A stretch of DNA of 64,000 nt, taken from positions 1 through 64,000 of the forward strand of contig NZ_FMWU01000004.1 of the NCBI RefSeq assembly GCF_900103195.1, read 5' to 3'. Positions 55,406 to 64,000 of this stretch are shown piece after piece. The stretch comes from Methylobacterium sp. UNC378MF. GTDB taxonomy: Bacteria; Pseudomonadota; Alphaproteobacteria; Rhizobiales; Beijerinckiaceae. The translations under genes and the position numbers were made by a program. Position 1 is the stretch's first letter, and every line of letters starts with the position of its first letter. The notes beneath the pieces are model-generated. The model saw only the letters and a program-made list of their open reading frames with translations, had not been told where the DNA came from and did no database searches.

Positions 55406-56461
55406 GTGGAGCCAGCCCGCATCCTGATCGTCGACGATGAGCCGTTCAACCTCGATCTGCTGGAACAGGAGCTGGAACTCCTCGGCCACACGAGCGTGCG
55501 AGCGGCCAACGGGCGGGCCGCCCTCGATCGGCTGGGCGAGGAGTCGTTCGACCTCGTCCTCCTCGACGTGATGATGCCGGCTCTGGACGGCTACGCCGTG
55601 CTCGAGCGGATGAAAGCCCACGAGGTCTGGCGCCATACGCCGGTCGTGATGATCTCCGCGCTGATGGAGATCGGCAGCATCGTCCGGTGCATCGAACTCG
55701 GCGCCTTCGACTACCTGCCCAAGCCCTTCGAACCGGTAATCCTGGAGGCCCGCGTTCGGTCCTGCCTCGAGCGGAAGCGGGCGCATGACCGCGAAGTTGC
55801 GCATCTGCGCACCATCGAGCGCGAGCGCAAGCGCGCCGACGAACTCCTGCACGCCATCCTGCCGGTCTCGGCGGTGACGGAGCTGATGGAGACCGGTCAG
55901 GTCAAACCGCGCCTGTTCGGCGACGTCGCCGTGCTGTTCATCGATCTCGTCGGTTTCACCACGTGGTGCCACGACCAGGGCCCGGACGTCGTCGTCGCGG
56001 AGATCCAGCGCCTGGCGGAGGCCTTCGAGGTCGTCGCGCAGGCGCGGGGCCTTGAGAACATCAAGACGATCGGCGACGCTTTCATGGCCACGGCCAACCT
56101 GCTGCGGCCCCACGCCGATCCGGTCTCCGCCGCGATCCGTTGCGCGGCCGACATGGTTGCGATCGCGGCCGATGGCGCGCCGGGCTGGCGGATCCGCGGC
56201 GGTATCCATATCGGGCCGGTCGTCGGCGGGATCGTGGGCCGGACCAAGTTCACCTTCGACCTGTGGGGCGATACCGTGAACGTCGCCGCACGGCTCGCGG
56301 GCCTCGGCGACGGCTGTGCGCTGCACCTGTCGCGCGAGGCGTTCCAGCGCCTGCCGGATCAGCGAGACGTCCGGCCAATCGGTGCGGTGACGCTCAAGGG
56401 CAAGGGCGCGGTCGAGGTCTATTGCCACGCGCTCGAGCCCGGCGATCCGGCCCCGACGTGA
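55406..56461 (+). CDS. Receiver-linked class III adenylate/guanylate cyclase
   Basis: A 351-residue protein: receiver domain 1-120 (acceptor Asp in LVLLDVMMPALDGY, Lys in YLPKPFEP), a coiled-coil linker 125-155 (RAHDREVAHLRTIERERKRA), then a class III nucleotide cyclase 165-345. Metal-binding Asp residues are in AVLFIDLVGFTT and near IKTIGDAFMA, and the typical DLWGDTVNVAARL follows. GTG at 55406 follows a strong GGGGAGG. Phosphorylation of the receiver should control cAMP or cGMP formation; base specificity is not certain. It is the likely output of the kinase two genes upstream. Confidence 0.9.
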   Translation: MEPARILIVDDEPFNLDLLEQELELLGHTSVRAANGRAALDRLGEESFDLVLLDVMMPALDGYAVLERMKAHEVWRHTPVVMISALMEIGSIVRCIELGAFDYLPKPFEPVILEARVRSCLERKRAHDREVAHLRTIERERKRADELLHAILPVSAVTELMETGQVKPRLFGDVAVLFIDLVGFTTWCHDQGPDVVVAEIQRLAEAFEVVAQARGLENIKTIGDAFMATANLLRPHADPVSAAIRCAADMVAIAADGAPGWRIRGGIHIGPVVGGIVGRTKFTFDLWGDTVNVAARLAGLGDGCALHLSREAFQRLPDQRDVRPIGAVTLKGKGAVEVYCHALEPGDPAPT

Positions 56462-56567
56462 ACGCCGCCGGCCGCGCGGCGCGGCTGGCGGCTGTTCGGA
56501 TTGCACAGCAAGAAGCGGGATGCGGCGTTCCGGTGCACGCCTTAGGGCTCGTCCAGGAGGTGCCCGG

Positions 56568-57050
56568 ATGACCAGATTTCGATGCGTTCCGATCGCGACG
56601 GAGACCGCCGATCGCTTCCGTCGAACCGGCACGGATGATCGCGGCAACGGCATCCGGCGTATCGCGGCGACGGCAGGCGGCCAGTTTCCCTGCAGACATT
56701 GTCTGCAGCTCGCGGAGCCCGGGGAGATGATGCTGCTGGGATCGTACGATCTGCCGCAGCCGCTCGGCATCTACTGGACCCCGAGTCCGATCTTCCTGCA
56801 CGAGACGGACTGCCCGCGCAGTGAAACGGTGGACGTGGTCGCTCCGATCGTTCGTGCCAATCCGCTGGTATCGATCCGCGCCTACGATACCGACGACCAA
56901 TGTCTCTACGATCTCGGACAGGTCTGTTCCGGCCGCGGTGTCGAGGATCCACTTCAGCGGGCGCTTGGCGATCCGCGCACGCGCTTCGTCAACATCCACA
57001 CGGCCCGGCCCGGCTGCCTTCTGACGCATCTGGAGCGCGTGGCAGACTGA
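56568..57050 (+). CDS. DUF1203 family protein
   Basis: A 160-residue cytosolic protein. ATG at 56568 follows AGGAGGTG at perfect spacing. DUF1203 traits are visible: the N-terminal FRCVPIATETADRFRR, a Pro-Cys-Arg-x-Cys site in GQFPCRHCLQLAEPGE, a Pro-rich SPIFLHETDCPR, and the C-terminal FVNIHTARPGCLL. The function of the family is unknown. Paired Cys residues (PCRHC) suggest metal or redox chemistry, which is only inference. It follows the cyclase gene by 106 nt and may be transcribed separately. Confidence 0.85.
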   Translation: MTRFRCVPIATETADRFRRTGTDDRGNGIRRIAATAGGQFPCRHCLQLAEPGEMMLLGSYDLPQPLGIYWTPSPIFLHETDCPRSETVDVVAPIVRANPLVSIRAYDTDDQCLYDLGQVCSGRGVEDPLQRALGDPRTRFVNIHTARPGCLLTHLERVAD

Positions 57051-57127
57051 GGGCAGCACCTCCCACCTGCGAGCCTCGGAACGCCCCACCGACTGTCCGT
57101 GCGGTCGGGCCTGCCGGAGGCCGATCC

Positions 57128-59986
57128 TCAGGCCGCGACGTGGAGCGTCTCCTGCGCGTTGAGGAAGGCGACCACGGCGGCGGCGGGGATCGGCTTGCTC
57201 AGTAGATAACCCTGAACTTCCGAGAAGCCGCTTGCCCGCAGCCGGGCAAGCTGCTCCGGCGTCTCGACGCCCTCGGCGGTCGTCGTGATCTTCAGGATGC
57301 GGCCGAGTTCGGCCACGACGTGGACAATGGCGGCCGCCTCATCGGTCTCCAGGAGATTTCGGACGAACGACTGATCCAGCTTGATTTTGTCGAAGCGGAA
57401 CGTGTTCAGCGAACTGAGCGACGAGTATCCGGTTCCGAAATCGTCCATCGAGAACCGCACGCCAAGCCGGCGCAATCGGCTCAGCATGTCCAGGCTCGCC
57501 TGATCCTGGCTCAGGATCACCGATTCCGTGATCTCGAGCTCCAGGCGGTGGCTCGGCAACCGGGTCGTGCGCAGAACCTCCTCGACGAATTGGTCGAGAT
57601 TGCCTTCGCGGAACTGGATCGGCGAGATGTTGACGGCGACACGCAGGTTCCCGGGCCAAGTCAGGGCGTCCGAGCAGGCCCGTTTGAGCACGTAGGCGCC
57701 GAGGGCATCGATCAGTCCCGTCGCCTCGGCGACGGGAATGAACTCGCCGGGCGAGATCATTCCCCGCTCAGGGTGATGCCAGCGGGCCAGGGCCTCGAAG
57801 CTCGTCACCGCGTTCGTCGTCAGATCGAACAGCGGCTGATAGTGCAGCTCGATCTGCTCGTCCCTGATCGCCAGCCGCAGCTCACGCTCCAGCCAGCGCC
57901 GCTGGTTCTGCCGTTCCTCCATCTCCGGCTCGAAGACGCGGACGCGCCGTCCGCCATCGGCCTTGGCGGCGTAGAGGGCAACGTCCGCGCGGCGCAGGAG
58001 ATCGTCGCCGTCGGCATCCTCTGCGGAGGAGACGGCGATTCCGAGACTCCCGTCGACGGACACGACCTGACCCGCGAGAAGGAACGGGCGCCTGAGCTGG
58101 ACCAGGATCTCTTCCGCCAGGGCGAGGACACCCTTCGGCAGATCGGACTCGAATAGGATGATGGCGAATTCGTCGCCACCAAGCCGCGCGATCGTGCCGC
58201 CGGGCGGGCACAGGGTGGTCAGGCGCCGGCCGACCTGCCGGAGCAATTCGTCGCCCGCCGGGTGGCCGAGGGTGTCGTTGATGCCCTTGAAGTCATCGAG
58301 GTCGAGGCAGATCACGGTGAATACACGGCCTTCGCCCGCATAATCCGCGAAGGCCGCCGCGAGGCGGTCCGCCAGCAGGATGCGATTCGACAGGCCTGTC
58401 AGGGCATCGTGGGTGGCCAGATGGGTGATGCGGGCCTGGGCGGTGACGCTCGCGGTGACGTCCTCGTGCGTTTCCACCCAGCCACCATCCGCCATCGGCT
58501 CGACGGTGATCTCGACGCACCGGTCGTCCGCGAGGGTCTTCGTCAGGGTCCGGCGGACCGGGCCACCCTCGGCGCTCGACCAATCCGCGAGGCCGGCGAG
58601 CCGGCGGACCTCAGCATGTGTCGGTTCTGCCTCCAGCGCGTCCCGCGCGATCCCGTAGATCCGGCAGAATTGCGCGTTGAAGACCTTCAGGCGGCCGTGG
58701 AAGCCGAACATGCACAGGCCCTGGGACATGTTGTTCAGGGCCGCATCGAAGCGCTCGTTCTGCTCCTGAAGCTGTCGCTCCCGATCCGTCAGAATCGTGT
58801 TCTGCCGGAAGACATCGTCGCGCAGCTGATCGCGCTCGGAAAGGGAATGTTCGAGCACGACGACGGCGCGGGCGATGTCGCCGACCTCGTCCGCGCGATC
58901 GATGTCGGGTACGCTGACGTGCCAATTCCCACGTGCCACTTCGGACACGATCTGGGTGACGCGCACGAGCGGACGCGTGATCCGGTTCGACAAGATGAGG
59001 AGGACTACGGCGACGAGGCACAGCGTGAGGCAAGCGGCGACGCTGAGCGTCCTGAGGAGTGACCGGGAGCTTTCCTCGCCGATGCCGACGACCTTGCCGG
59101 TGAGCTGTTGCAGCTCCCGCAACGGAGCCGCGACGCAGAGGCGGATATCAGGCACCTGAGGAATGCAGCGGGCGACCTTCTCGGCACCAATGACGGTGTG
59201 CAGTTCCGCCCGCGACGTGCTCCCGAGCTGGACGGCGCTGTCGGTACCGGCCGAGGAGAGAAGGTTCTGCCCCGCCAGGATGTAAACGTCGCGTCCGCTC
59301 AGCGATGCGAAGGCCGTCATCAGCGGCTCGTGCCGCCGCAGGACGCGATAGCCGACGAGTCCGCCGATTACCTCGCCGAAATCGTCGAACACGGGCCGTC
59401 CGAAGACATCGGCCACCGTACCGGATTCTTCGGCGGCGAGGGCTTTCGAGAGGCCGTCGTCCCAGCGCACGGACATGACGAACCCGGTCGGGTGCTCGCG
59501 ATCGTTCCGAGCCATCACCGCACGCAGGGCTGCGGCGATGGACGTCGATTCGAAGGCCGCGTTGGCGGCGAGGAGATCCGCCTCGACGCGGTCCGCAGTC
59601 AGGGCGCGCAGATTGATGTCGAAGGCGATCGCGCCATCGAGATCGGCCAGCGCGAGGGCTGGCCGCATAAGTTCCGAGGCCGCGACCGTGTTGCCGGAGA
59701 ACACGGCCTTGGCCACGTCCCAGCGCTCCGCCATGGTGGCGAAGCGCCGCTCCACGTCCTCGCGCTGCATCTGGAGCCGGGCGGCGGCAAGCTTGGCATC
59801 GCTGAAGAGACGGTCGGAAAGCTGGGCCTCGGACCAGGTCGAGACTTCCTGGGCCTGGTCGCGCAGGGTCTGTCCCGAGCGGAGAACCACGAGGAAGACC
59901 AGGGCGGCGAGCGCGATGGCGGCCGTCGAGAGCGTGGCGCCGACGAGGCGCGCGCGCAGGGATCGCGAGAAAACGGTCCCGGTCAC
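57128..59986 (-). CDS. Membrane GGDEF-EAL cyclic-di-GMP enzyme
   Basis: A 952-residue protein. TM1 at about 13-35, a periplasmic sensor (40-315), TM2 at 318-340, HAMP, a PAS-like domain (about 405-520), GGDEF (535-695) and EAL (700-945). The diguanylate cyclase site is an intact LGGDEFAII. The phosphodiesterase site keeps FEALARW, NISPIQF, LEITESV, DDFGTGYSSL, KLDQSF and TAEGVET, so both activities are possible. The GTG start at 59986 overlaps the stop of the upstream PstS-like gene as GTGA. That coupling suggests the binding protein feeds a signal to the periplasmic sensor. Confidence 0.93.
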   Translation of the reverse strand: MTGTVFSRSLRARLVGATLSTAAIALAALVFLVVLRSGQTLRDQAQEVSTWSEAQLSDRLFSDAKLAAARLQMQREDVERRFATMAERWDVAKAVFSGNTVAASELMRPALALADLDGAIAFDINLRALTADRVEADLLAANAAFESTSIAAALRAVMARNDREHPTGFVMSVRWDDGLSKALAAEESGTVADVFGRPVFDDFGEVIGGLVGYRVLRRHEPLMTAFASLSGRDVYILAGQNLLSSAGTDSAVQLGSTSRAELHTVIGAEKVARCIPQVPDIRLCVAAPLRELQQLTGKVVGIGEESSRSLLRTLSVAACLTLCLVAVVLLILSNRITRPLVRVTQIVSEVARGNWHVSVPDIDRADEVGDIARAVVVLEHSLSERDQLRDDVFRQNTILTDRERQLQEQNERFDAALNNMSQGLCMFGFHGRLKVFNAQFCRIYGIARDALEAEPTHAEVRRLAGLADWSSAEGGPVRRTLTKTLADDRCVEITVEPMADGGWVETHEDVTASVTAQARITHLATHDALTGLSNRILLADRLAAAFADYAGEGRVFTVICLDLDDFKGINDTLGHPAGDELLRQVGRRLTTLCPPGGTIARLGGDEFAIILFESDLPKGVLALAEEILVQLRRPFLLAGQVVSVDGSLGIAVSSAEDADGDDLLRRADVALYAAKADGGRRVRVFEPEMEERQNQRRWLERELRLAIRDEQIELHYQPLFDLTTNAVTSFEALARWHHPERGMISPGEFIPVAEATGLIDALGAYVLKRACSDALTWPGNLRVAVNISPIQFREGNLDQFVEEVLRTTRLPSHRLELEITESVILSQDQASLDMLSRLRRLGVRFSMDDFGTGYSSLSSLNTFRFDKIKLDQSFVRNLLETDEAAAIVHVVAELGRILKITTTAEGVETPEQLARLRASGFSEVQGYLLSKPIPAAAVVAFLNAQETLHVAA

Positions 59987-60792
59987 GGCCTGAGCGGGGC
60001 AGCACCCCGCTCCGCCATCACCTGCCCGGCGCGATCGGAGGTCGCGAAGGCCAGGAAAGCGGACGCCGCCGCATCCCGCGTTGCGGCCTTGTAGATCAAC
60101 GCGAGGGTCACGGCGCTGGGATAGGCTGGATCACGCGGCGCCCTTCCGTCGATCGCCAGGACCTCCAGATCGCCCGCGAGAGCGGGAGAATAAGGGCCGA
60201 AGCCGATCGCGCCCGGCGTTTCCCGCACCGTCGCGATCGCGTCCTGGGTGGTGGTCGCAGTCTTCGAGCGGCTGGTCAGGGCGAGGTCGCGCCACCCCGG
60301 CATGGTCGCTCGGAGCACCGACAGGGTGCTGTCCGACTCCTCGCGCCTAACCACCCGGATCTTGAGATCCGGTCCGCCGAGTGCACTCCAATTGTCGATC
60401 GTGCCTGCGAAGATTGCCGCCACCTGCGCGCTCGTCAGGCTCCGGACGCCGACACCACGATGGACGAAGATCGCCGAGGGAATGCGCGCCAGCGGTACCT
60501 CCACGAGGCCCTGCGCCTTCTCCGCCTCGGAGAGCGGACGCGCCACCCGACCGAGCTTCTGACGCTCGCCGCCGACGGCCGCCACGGCACCGCCCGAGCC
60601 GATGCTCGGCGGGACCGATACGCGAGCGTCGCCGGCCTCGGCATTATAGGCAGCCGCAACTGCCTGGAGCATCTCGATCCCGTCGCCCGTTCCGACGATC
60701 GGCAGATCCTCCGCCCGGGCGCCGGCCACGTGCGCGAGGAGGACGAAGCCGCCTGCGACGACGCTTCGGAAATTCACGAATAGCGGTATCAT
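59983..60792 (-). CDS. PstS-like periplasmic phosphate/ligand-binding protein
   Basis: A 269-residue exported protein with a signal peptide (about 1-27, ending ARAED). The mature part follows the phosphate-binding family: VGTGDGIEMLQAVAAAYN, SIGSGGAVAAVGG, IFVHRGVG, FAGTIDNWSALGGP and RREESDSTLSVL. The SGSSG loop of true PstS is replaced by SIGSGGA, so phosphate is likely but not certain. No pstCAB genes are near. Its stop overlaps the GTG start of the GGDEF-EAL gene, so it looks like a sensory rather than transport protein. It follows the flavin reductase gene by 75 nt. Confidence 0.82.
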   Translation of the reverse strand: MIPLFVNFRSVVAGGFVLLAHVAGARAEDLPIVGTGDGIEMLQAVAAAYNAEAGDARVSVPPSIGSGGAVAAVGGERQKLGRVARPLSEAEKAQGLVEVPLARIPSAIFVHRGVGVRSLTSAQVAAIFAGTIDNWSALGGPDLKIRVVRREESDSTLSVLRATMPGWRDLALTSRSKTATTTQDAIATVRETPGAIGFGPYSPALAGDLEVLAIDGRAPRDPAYPSAVTLALIYKAATRDAAASAFLAFATSDRAGQVMAERGAAPLRP

Positions 60793-60867
60793 TGCCGCAG
60801 AATGCGACTCGAATGCTTAACTCGACGTCACCGGATACCTTGACCTGAAGGTTTGGTTGACGATCTG

Positions 60868-61905
60868 CTAGGCGACAGGTTCCGTTTTGGCGGTTCGATG
60901 ACCCGACACGCGCTGCAGGAAGCGCTGGAAGAAGTTCGGGTCGGACGGTTGGCTCCCGGTCGCACTGCGGTCCGCCGCGTAGAACGGGTCGGCATAGCAG
61001 GTGGCACCGGAAGCCGCCGCCAGGAACTGGACTGCCGCGACCATCTCTGGCGCGCCGGCCGCGAGAACGGTGTCGTCCCGCGTGAGCATCGGCATATGGA
61101 GAGTCGGACGCCCGGCCCGGGCGTCCGAGGGCGGGTTGCTGCCGCTGCAGGTCAGGATCGTCGCCGCGCCGCGGTCGCGCAGCCAATCCAAAGCCGGACG
61201 CATGTAGAGGTTCTGGGGGTGGCGTGCGCCGGCGACGACGAGCAGGTCGCGCTCCGGCTCACGCAGGCGGCTCGCCCGGGCGACCGCCCAGGCTGGCGCC
61301 CAGCCGACGCCGGAGGAGACGATGACGAGGCGCCCGCGCCCGAGCCGGTGATAGGCGCTCCCGAACGGGCCCTCGACCTTCACCGCCGTTCCCGGTCGGA
61401 TCCGCTCCCCGAGATGCGGCGACACCGCGCCGCCGGGCTGCCGGCGGACCTGGAAGATCAGCTCGTTCAGTTCGCCGGAACCGTCCGAACGCAGCGTCGG
61501 GCTGTAGTCCCGTGCCGGCAGTCCGGCGAAGGAGACCCGGACATACTGCCCCGGGAGATAGGTGAGCCGCTTGCGCAACGCCACCGTGACCTCGACGATC
61601 TCGGCAGTGAGATCGACGATTGTGTCTACGGTACCGGAACGCCGGACGACGTCGGGAACCTCGTCGAATTCGATCACGGTGTCGACGGTCAGGCGCGCCC
61701 GGCACGCCTGAACGGTGTCGCCGATGCGTGTGCCGGCCTCATCCACCGCGCCGGAATGGATCCGGACGCGGCAGGTGTCGCACTGGCCGGTGGCGCAGTC
61801 GTGCGGGATGGCCCGCCCGGCCGCTAGACCCGCATCGAGCAGGGTCTGTCCGGCGCTGGCGCTGATGCGCCGGCCGTTGATAACGAGGTTGACGTGATCG
61901 GCCAT
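60868..61905 (-). CDS. 2Fe-2S ferredoxin / flavin oxidoreductase
   Basis: A 345-residue cytosolic reductase. The N-terminal plant-type ferredoxin domain has Cys37, Cys42, Cys45 and Cys68 (HDCATGQCDTC, QACRA). The FAD domain has RDYSP (132-136), and the NAD-binding part has VIVSSGVGWAPAW and VVAGARHPQNLYM. This is the layout of phenol hydroxylase or CDP-glucose dehydrase reductases. The C-terminus carries an extra 40 residues (FYAADRSATG). It starts 14 nt after the cytochrome b/heme-domain gene, so the two probably form one electron-transfer unit. Direction of electron flow is unknown. Confidence 0.88.
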   Translation of the reverse strand: MADHVNLVINGRRISASAGQTLLDAGLAAGRAIPHDCATGQCDTCRVRIHSGAVDEAGTRIGDTVQACRARLTVDTVIEFDEVPDVVRRSGTVDTIVDLTAEIVEVTVALRKRLTYLPGQYVRVSFAGLPARDYSPTLRSDGSGELNELIFQVRRQPGGAVSPHLGERIRPGTAVKVEGPFGSAYHRLGRGRLVIVSSGVGWAPAWAVARASRLREPERDLLVVAGARHPQNLYMRPALDWLRDRGAATILTCSGSNPPSDARAGRPTLHMPMLTRDDTVLAAGAPEMVAAVQFLAAASGATCYADPFYAADRSATGSQPSDPNFFQRFLQRVSGHRTAKTEPVA

Positions 61906-61919
61906 GCCGCGCTCCCGCC

Positions 61920-63692
61920 TCAGCGCAGAAGGACTTCGACCGGCCGCATGTGTCGCGTATGGCGCGTCTGCGTATGGTCGAAGGCCGAGACGTACAGGTA
62001 GAACAGGTTCCCGGGCAGGAAATCGACGTCGTACTTGCTGCCGGTCGCGATCTTGCGCGATGCCACCAGTGTCCAGTGGTCATCCGCCCAGTCGGCCGCC
62101 GCCGAGATGCCGGCGCGATCGCCCGTATAGCCATCGGTGATGAGCACGCCCGGCATGACCGTGCCGACCGGTATCTCTGCGTCGGCCGTCGCGGAATACG
62201 GTACCGTCTCGCTCTTCTCGACCATCCACCACGTCGAACCCGGCGCGGTGCTCGCATCGAAGGCGAGGTCCACGGTGCCGAGCTTCGCCACCGTCGCGCG
62301 CCAGTCCTTAGGCAGCCGCAGCGGCTCGACGGCGCCTTCGTAGCCGCCGGGGCCCTCGAACCGGAAATTGTAACGGTACATGCTCGTGCCAGGGTCGCCC
62401 CAATAGCCCGCTTGGTAGCGGCCCTTCACCATCCGCTCGGCGGCGGTCGGCTCGGTGGGCGGTCCGATGTGCATGTCCTCGACGACGCCAAGCATGCCGC
62501 CGCGGGCCGCCTTCCACTGCCACATGTCGATGTAGCTGCCGTCGGTGGTGTAGTGGTAGCCGCGGCCGTTCAGCGGCGCGGGGGCGTCGGGGAGGGGGCG
62601 GGCGCCGAGATGGGTCGCGCCGCCGCTGCCGAACGCGTCGGAGCGTGAGAAGATTACCGCGAGCTTGTCCTCGTAATAGCCCGTCACGTCCGCCCGCGCC
62701 GCGTTCGCGTCGAGGAGGTGCCAGCCATCCGCCTTCTTGACCATCGGGACACGCTTCAGCGAGCGCGACGGGTCCCACCAGCGGAAGGCGAAGTAGACAT
62801 TCACGTCGTCGCGCACGGCACGGATCTCGACGGTGGTCTCACCGGTACCGCCGAAATTGGCGCCCTGCATCGTCCGGACCGACACCGGCCGAGCGGTGCG
62901 CCAGACTGGGTCTTCGAGGAGCTTCTTGAGATCGGGCCCGGCCGACACCTTGTCGACGACAAGCGTGGAGCGGCCTTTCACATCCGCGAAGGCCAGGCCG
63001 CCAACGACCGGGAGACCGATGATCGCGGCCGCCAGCAGAGGCCGTCGGCGCCGCGCGGCGCCGTCCGTCAGGGCAGCGGGGCGGAACAGCCGCAGGAGCT
63101 GCCACAGCCCGCCATACATGAAGTGTGCGAGGGTATGGACCGCGATGTAGCCGAGTGCCACCAGCGCGCAGGTGGCGTGCAGCCAGACCACCCAGCCGCC
63201 GTAGCCGAGATAGAGCGCGACGCCGGTGCCCGTCAGGATGAGCGTGACGGCGTAGATGAGCCAGTGCAGCGCGACGTTGATGCCGCCCCACCGCGCCTTT
63301 CGCGCCGCCTTCGTCCGACCGCTGACGCGCAGGGCGCGCAGGCGCGACAGACCGTTGCGATCCGTGAGACGCCCGCGCACGAGGTAGACGAGATAGGCGG
63401 TGATTCCGAAGAACAGCGTCAGCCCGGCGACGAAATGGACGGTCCAGACTTCCCCCTGCGGAAGAAACGGCGCCAGGAATTTCGCGGTCCGCGCAATAGG
63501 CGCGTCGGCCGAGATGCGCAGACCCGTGAGCAGGCTGGCGACCATCGCAACGGCAACGATCCAGTGAATGAGGATGGTTCCGGTATCGGAGCGGGGATGT
63601 CGGTCGGTCTGTGCTGTTGGTGTGGCACGCCAACCCGAGGCTGCTTCCGCACCGCCCGGCGGATGCGGTGAGAGGGTCAGCGGTTCCGACAT
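61920..63692 (-). CDS. Cytochrome b561 fused to an ethylbenzene-dehydrogenase-type heme domain
   Basis: A 590-residue membrane protein. ATG at 63692 follows GGAGGATCGA and beats a start 93 nt earlier. The N-terminal part (about 35-240) has four or five helices with conserved His residues (LIHWIVAVAMV, VHFVAGLTLFFG, LHWLIYAVTLILTG, HATCALVALGYIAVHTLAH), a di-heme cytochrome b561/prokaryotic type. After one more helix (about 258) comes a periplasmic 300-residue domain like the heme-binding gamma subunit of ethylbenzene/DMSO dehydrogenases (YFAFRWWDPSRSLKR, FPGNLFYLY-like end). It may carry electrons between quinone and a periplasmic partner. Confidence 0.85.
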   Translation of the reverse strand: MSEPLTLSPHPPGGAEAASGWRATPTAQTDRHPRSDTGTILIHWIVAVAMVASLLTGLRISADAPIARTAKFLAPFLPQGEVWTVHFVAGLTLFFGITAYLVYLVRGRLTDRNGLSRLRALRVSGRTKAARKARWGGINVALHWLIYAVTLILTGTGVALYLGYGGWVVWLHATCALVALGYIAVHTLAHFMYGGLWQLLRLFRPAALTDGAARRRRPLLAAAIIGLPVVGGLAFADVKGRSTLVVDKVSAGPDLKKLLEDPVWRTARPVSVRTMQGANFGGTGETTVEIRAVRDDVNVYFAFRWWDPSRSLKRVPMVKKADGWHLLDANAARADVTGYYEDKLAVIFSRSDAFGSGGATHLGARPLPDAPAPLNGRGYHYTTDGSYIDMWQWKAARGGMLGVVEDMHIGPPTEPTAAERMVKGRYQAGYWGDPGTSMYRYNFRFEGPGGYEGAVEPLRLPKDWRATVAKLGTVDLAFDASTAPGSTWWMVEKSETVPYSATADAEIPVGTVMPGVLITDGYTGDRAGISAAADWADDHWTLVASRKIATGSKYDVDFLPGNLFYLYVSAFDHTQTRHTRHMRPVEVLLR

Positions 63693-63808
63693 TCGATCCT
63701 CCGCACCATCGCCGCAAATTGGATGCGCCGCGTTAGAAGTTTGTAAAGCATGTTGCCGGCCCCGCGATATAGCCGAGCTTTGCAATCTAGAATTCTCCGC
63801 GGATATGC

Positions 63809-64000
63809 TTAACGGGGCACTCCATCGGCGCTCAACGGATGGTTTCGGGTGGCATTGCGCTGCGCGGAAGCCGTCGGTGGCGTCGCGAATTTGTGCAGGG
63901 CGGACAGCTTGTCGGTCCAGAGCTTCGTCTCGCAGGTCGTCCGAACCGCAATCCTGCTGTTCGACGGCCCGGGTGAGCGATCCGATCCTGCTTCCGACCG
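63809..64000 (-). CDS. Possible C-terminal end of a minus-strand gene
   Basis: A frame open from the window edge to a TAA at 63809-63811 gives 63 residues, including VRTTCETKLWTDKLSALHKF. The start lies outside. It lies 116 nt upstream of the cytochrome gene in the same direction. I do not recognise it, and a chance open frame in this GC-rich DNA is possible. Confidence 0.3.
   Translation of the reverse strand, partial: RSEAGSDRSPGPSNSRIAVRTTCETKLWTDKLSALHKFATPPTASAQRNATRNHPLSADGVPR

Noticed and set aside
54722..56770. 682-codon minus-strand open frame opposite the response regulator and cyclase genes
   Set aside because: Antisense to three motif-rich genes; its Arg-rich product has no family features.
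57105..57125. GGCCT/AGGCC hairpin between the DUF1203 and GGDEF-EAL genes
   Set aside because: Only a 5-bp stem and no T-tract; too weak to call a terminator.

Overview
The window is about 70% GC, with strong Shine-Dalgarno (SD) sites, many ATGA/GTGA gene overlaps and long open frames on the antisense strand of real genes. Gene content (FNR-box-linked cytochrome bd of the CioAB type, HWE kinase, PAS chemoreceptor, Kdp potassium pump, amino acid:[carrier protein] ligase cluster) points to an alphaproteobacterium of the Hyphomicrobiales, most likely Methylobacterium/Methylorubrum. This placement is an inference from gene style, not from a marker gene. No rRNA, tRNA, CRISPR array, transposase or prophage gene was seen.

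Layout. 1-14611 is a surface polysaccharide region: the end of a GDP-mannose 4,6-dehydratase gene, an aldehyde dehydrogenase, then a long minus-strand run with an O-antigen ligase/polymerase, a Wzx-type flippase, five GT4 glycosyltransferases, a Wzz/BY-kinase chain-length regulator and an acyltransferase-3. 14997-24753 is a plus-strand cluster, much of it translationally coupled: carrier protein, acyl-CoA-dehydrogenase homologue, amino acid:[carrier protein] ligase, DUF1839 protein, GH2 glycosidase, a double alpha/beta hydrolase, a clan GH-A hydrolase and an esterase. It ends at a clear terminator. This is the most interesting part: it looks like a carrier-protein aminoacylation pathway attached to glycan-processing enzymes, next to an exopolysaccharide locus. 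DUF1839 resembles BtrH-type transferases that move acyl groups from a carrier protein to a sugar amine.

24875-28340 holds cioAB and a divergent universal stress protein sharing an FNR/FixK-type box. 28486-36064 is signal transduction: a lone sugar-binding protein with its chemoreceptor, a GT2-TPR protein in an AT-rich island, an HWE kinase and a soluble double-PAS chemoreceptor. 36522-42450 is purine catabolism: urate hydroxylase, xanthine dehydrogenase in a two-gene arrangement, and a purine permease. 42580-50587 is the kdp operon (small ORF, kdpF, kdpA, an extra 66-aa membrane ORF, kdpB, kdpC, kdpD), with kdpE reduced to a frameshifted stub. 50764-51742 contains small and decayed genes, one with its SD inside a GAAA-capped hairpin.

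52033-57050 encodes a hybrid kinase with two receivers, a single-domain response regulator, a receiver-linked nucleotide cyclase and a DUF1203 protein. 57128-63692 is a minus-strand group: cytochrome b561 fused to an ethylbenzene-dehydrogenase-type heme domain, a 2Fe-2S/flavin reductase, a PstS-like binding protein and, coupled to it by GTGA, a GGDEF-EAL protein. The window ends in what may be the tail of another minus-strand gene.
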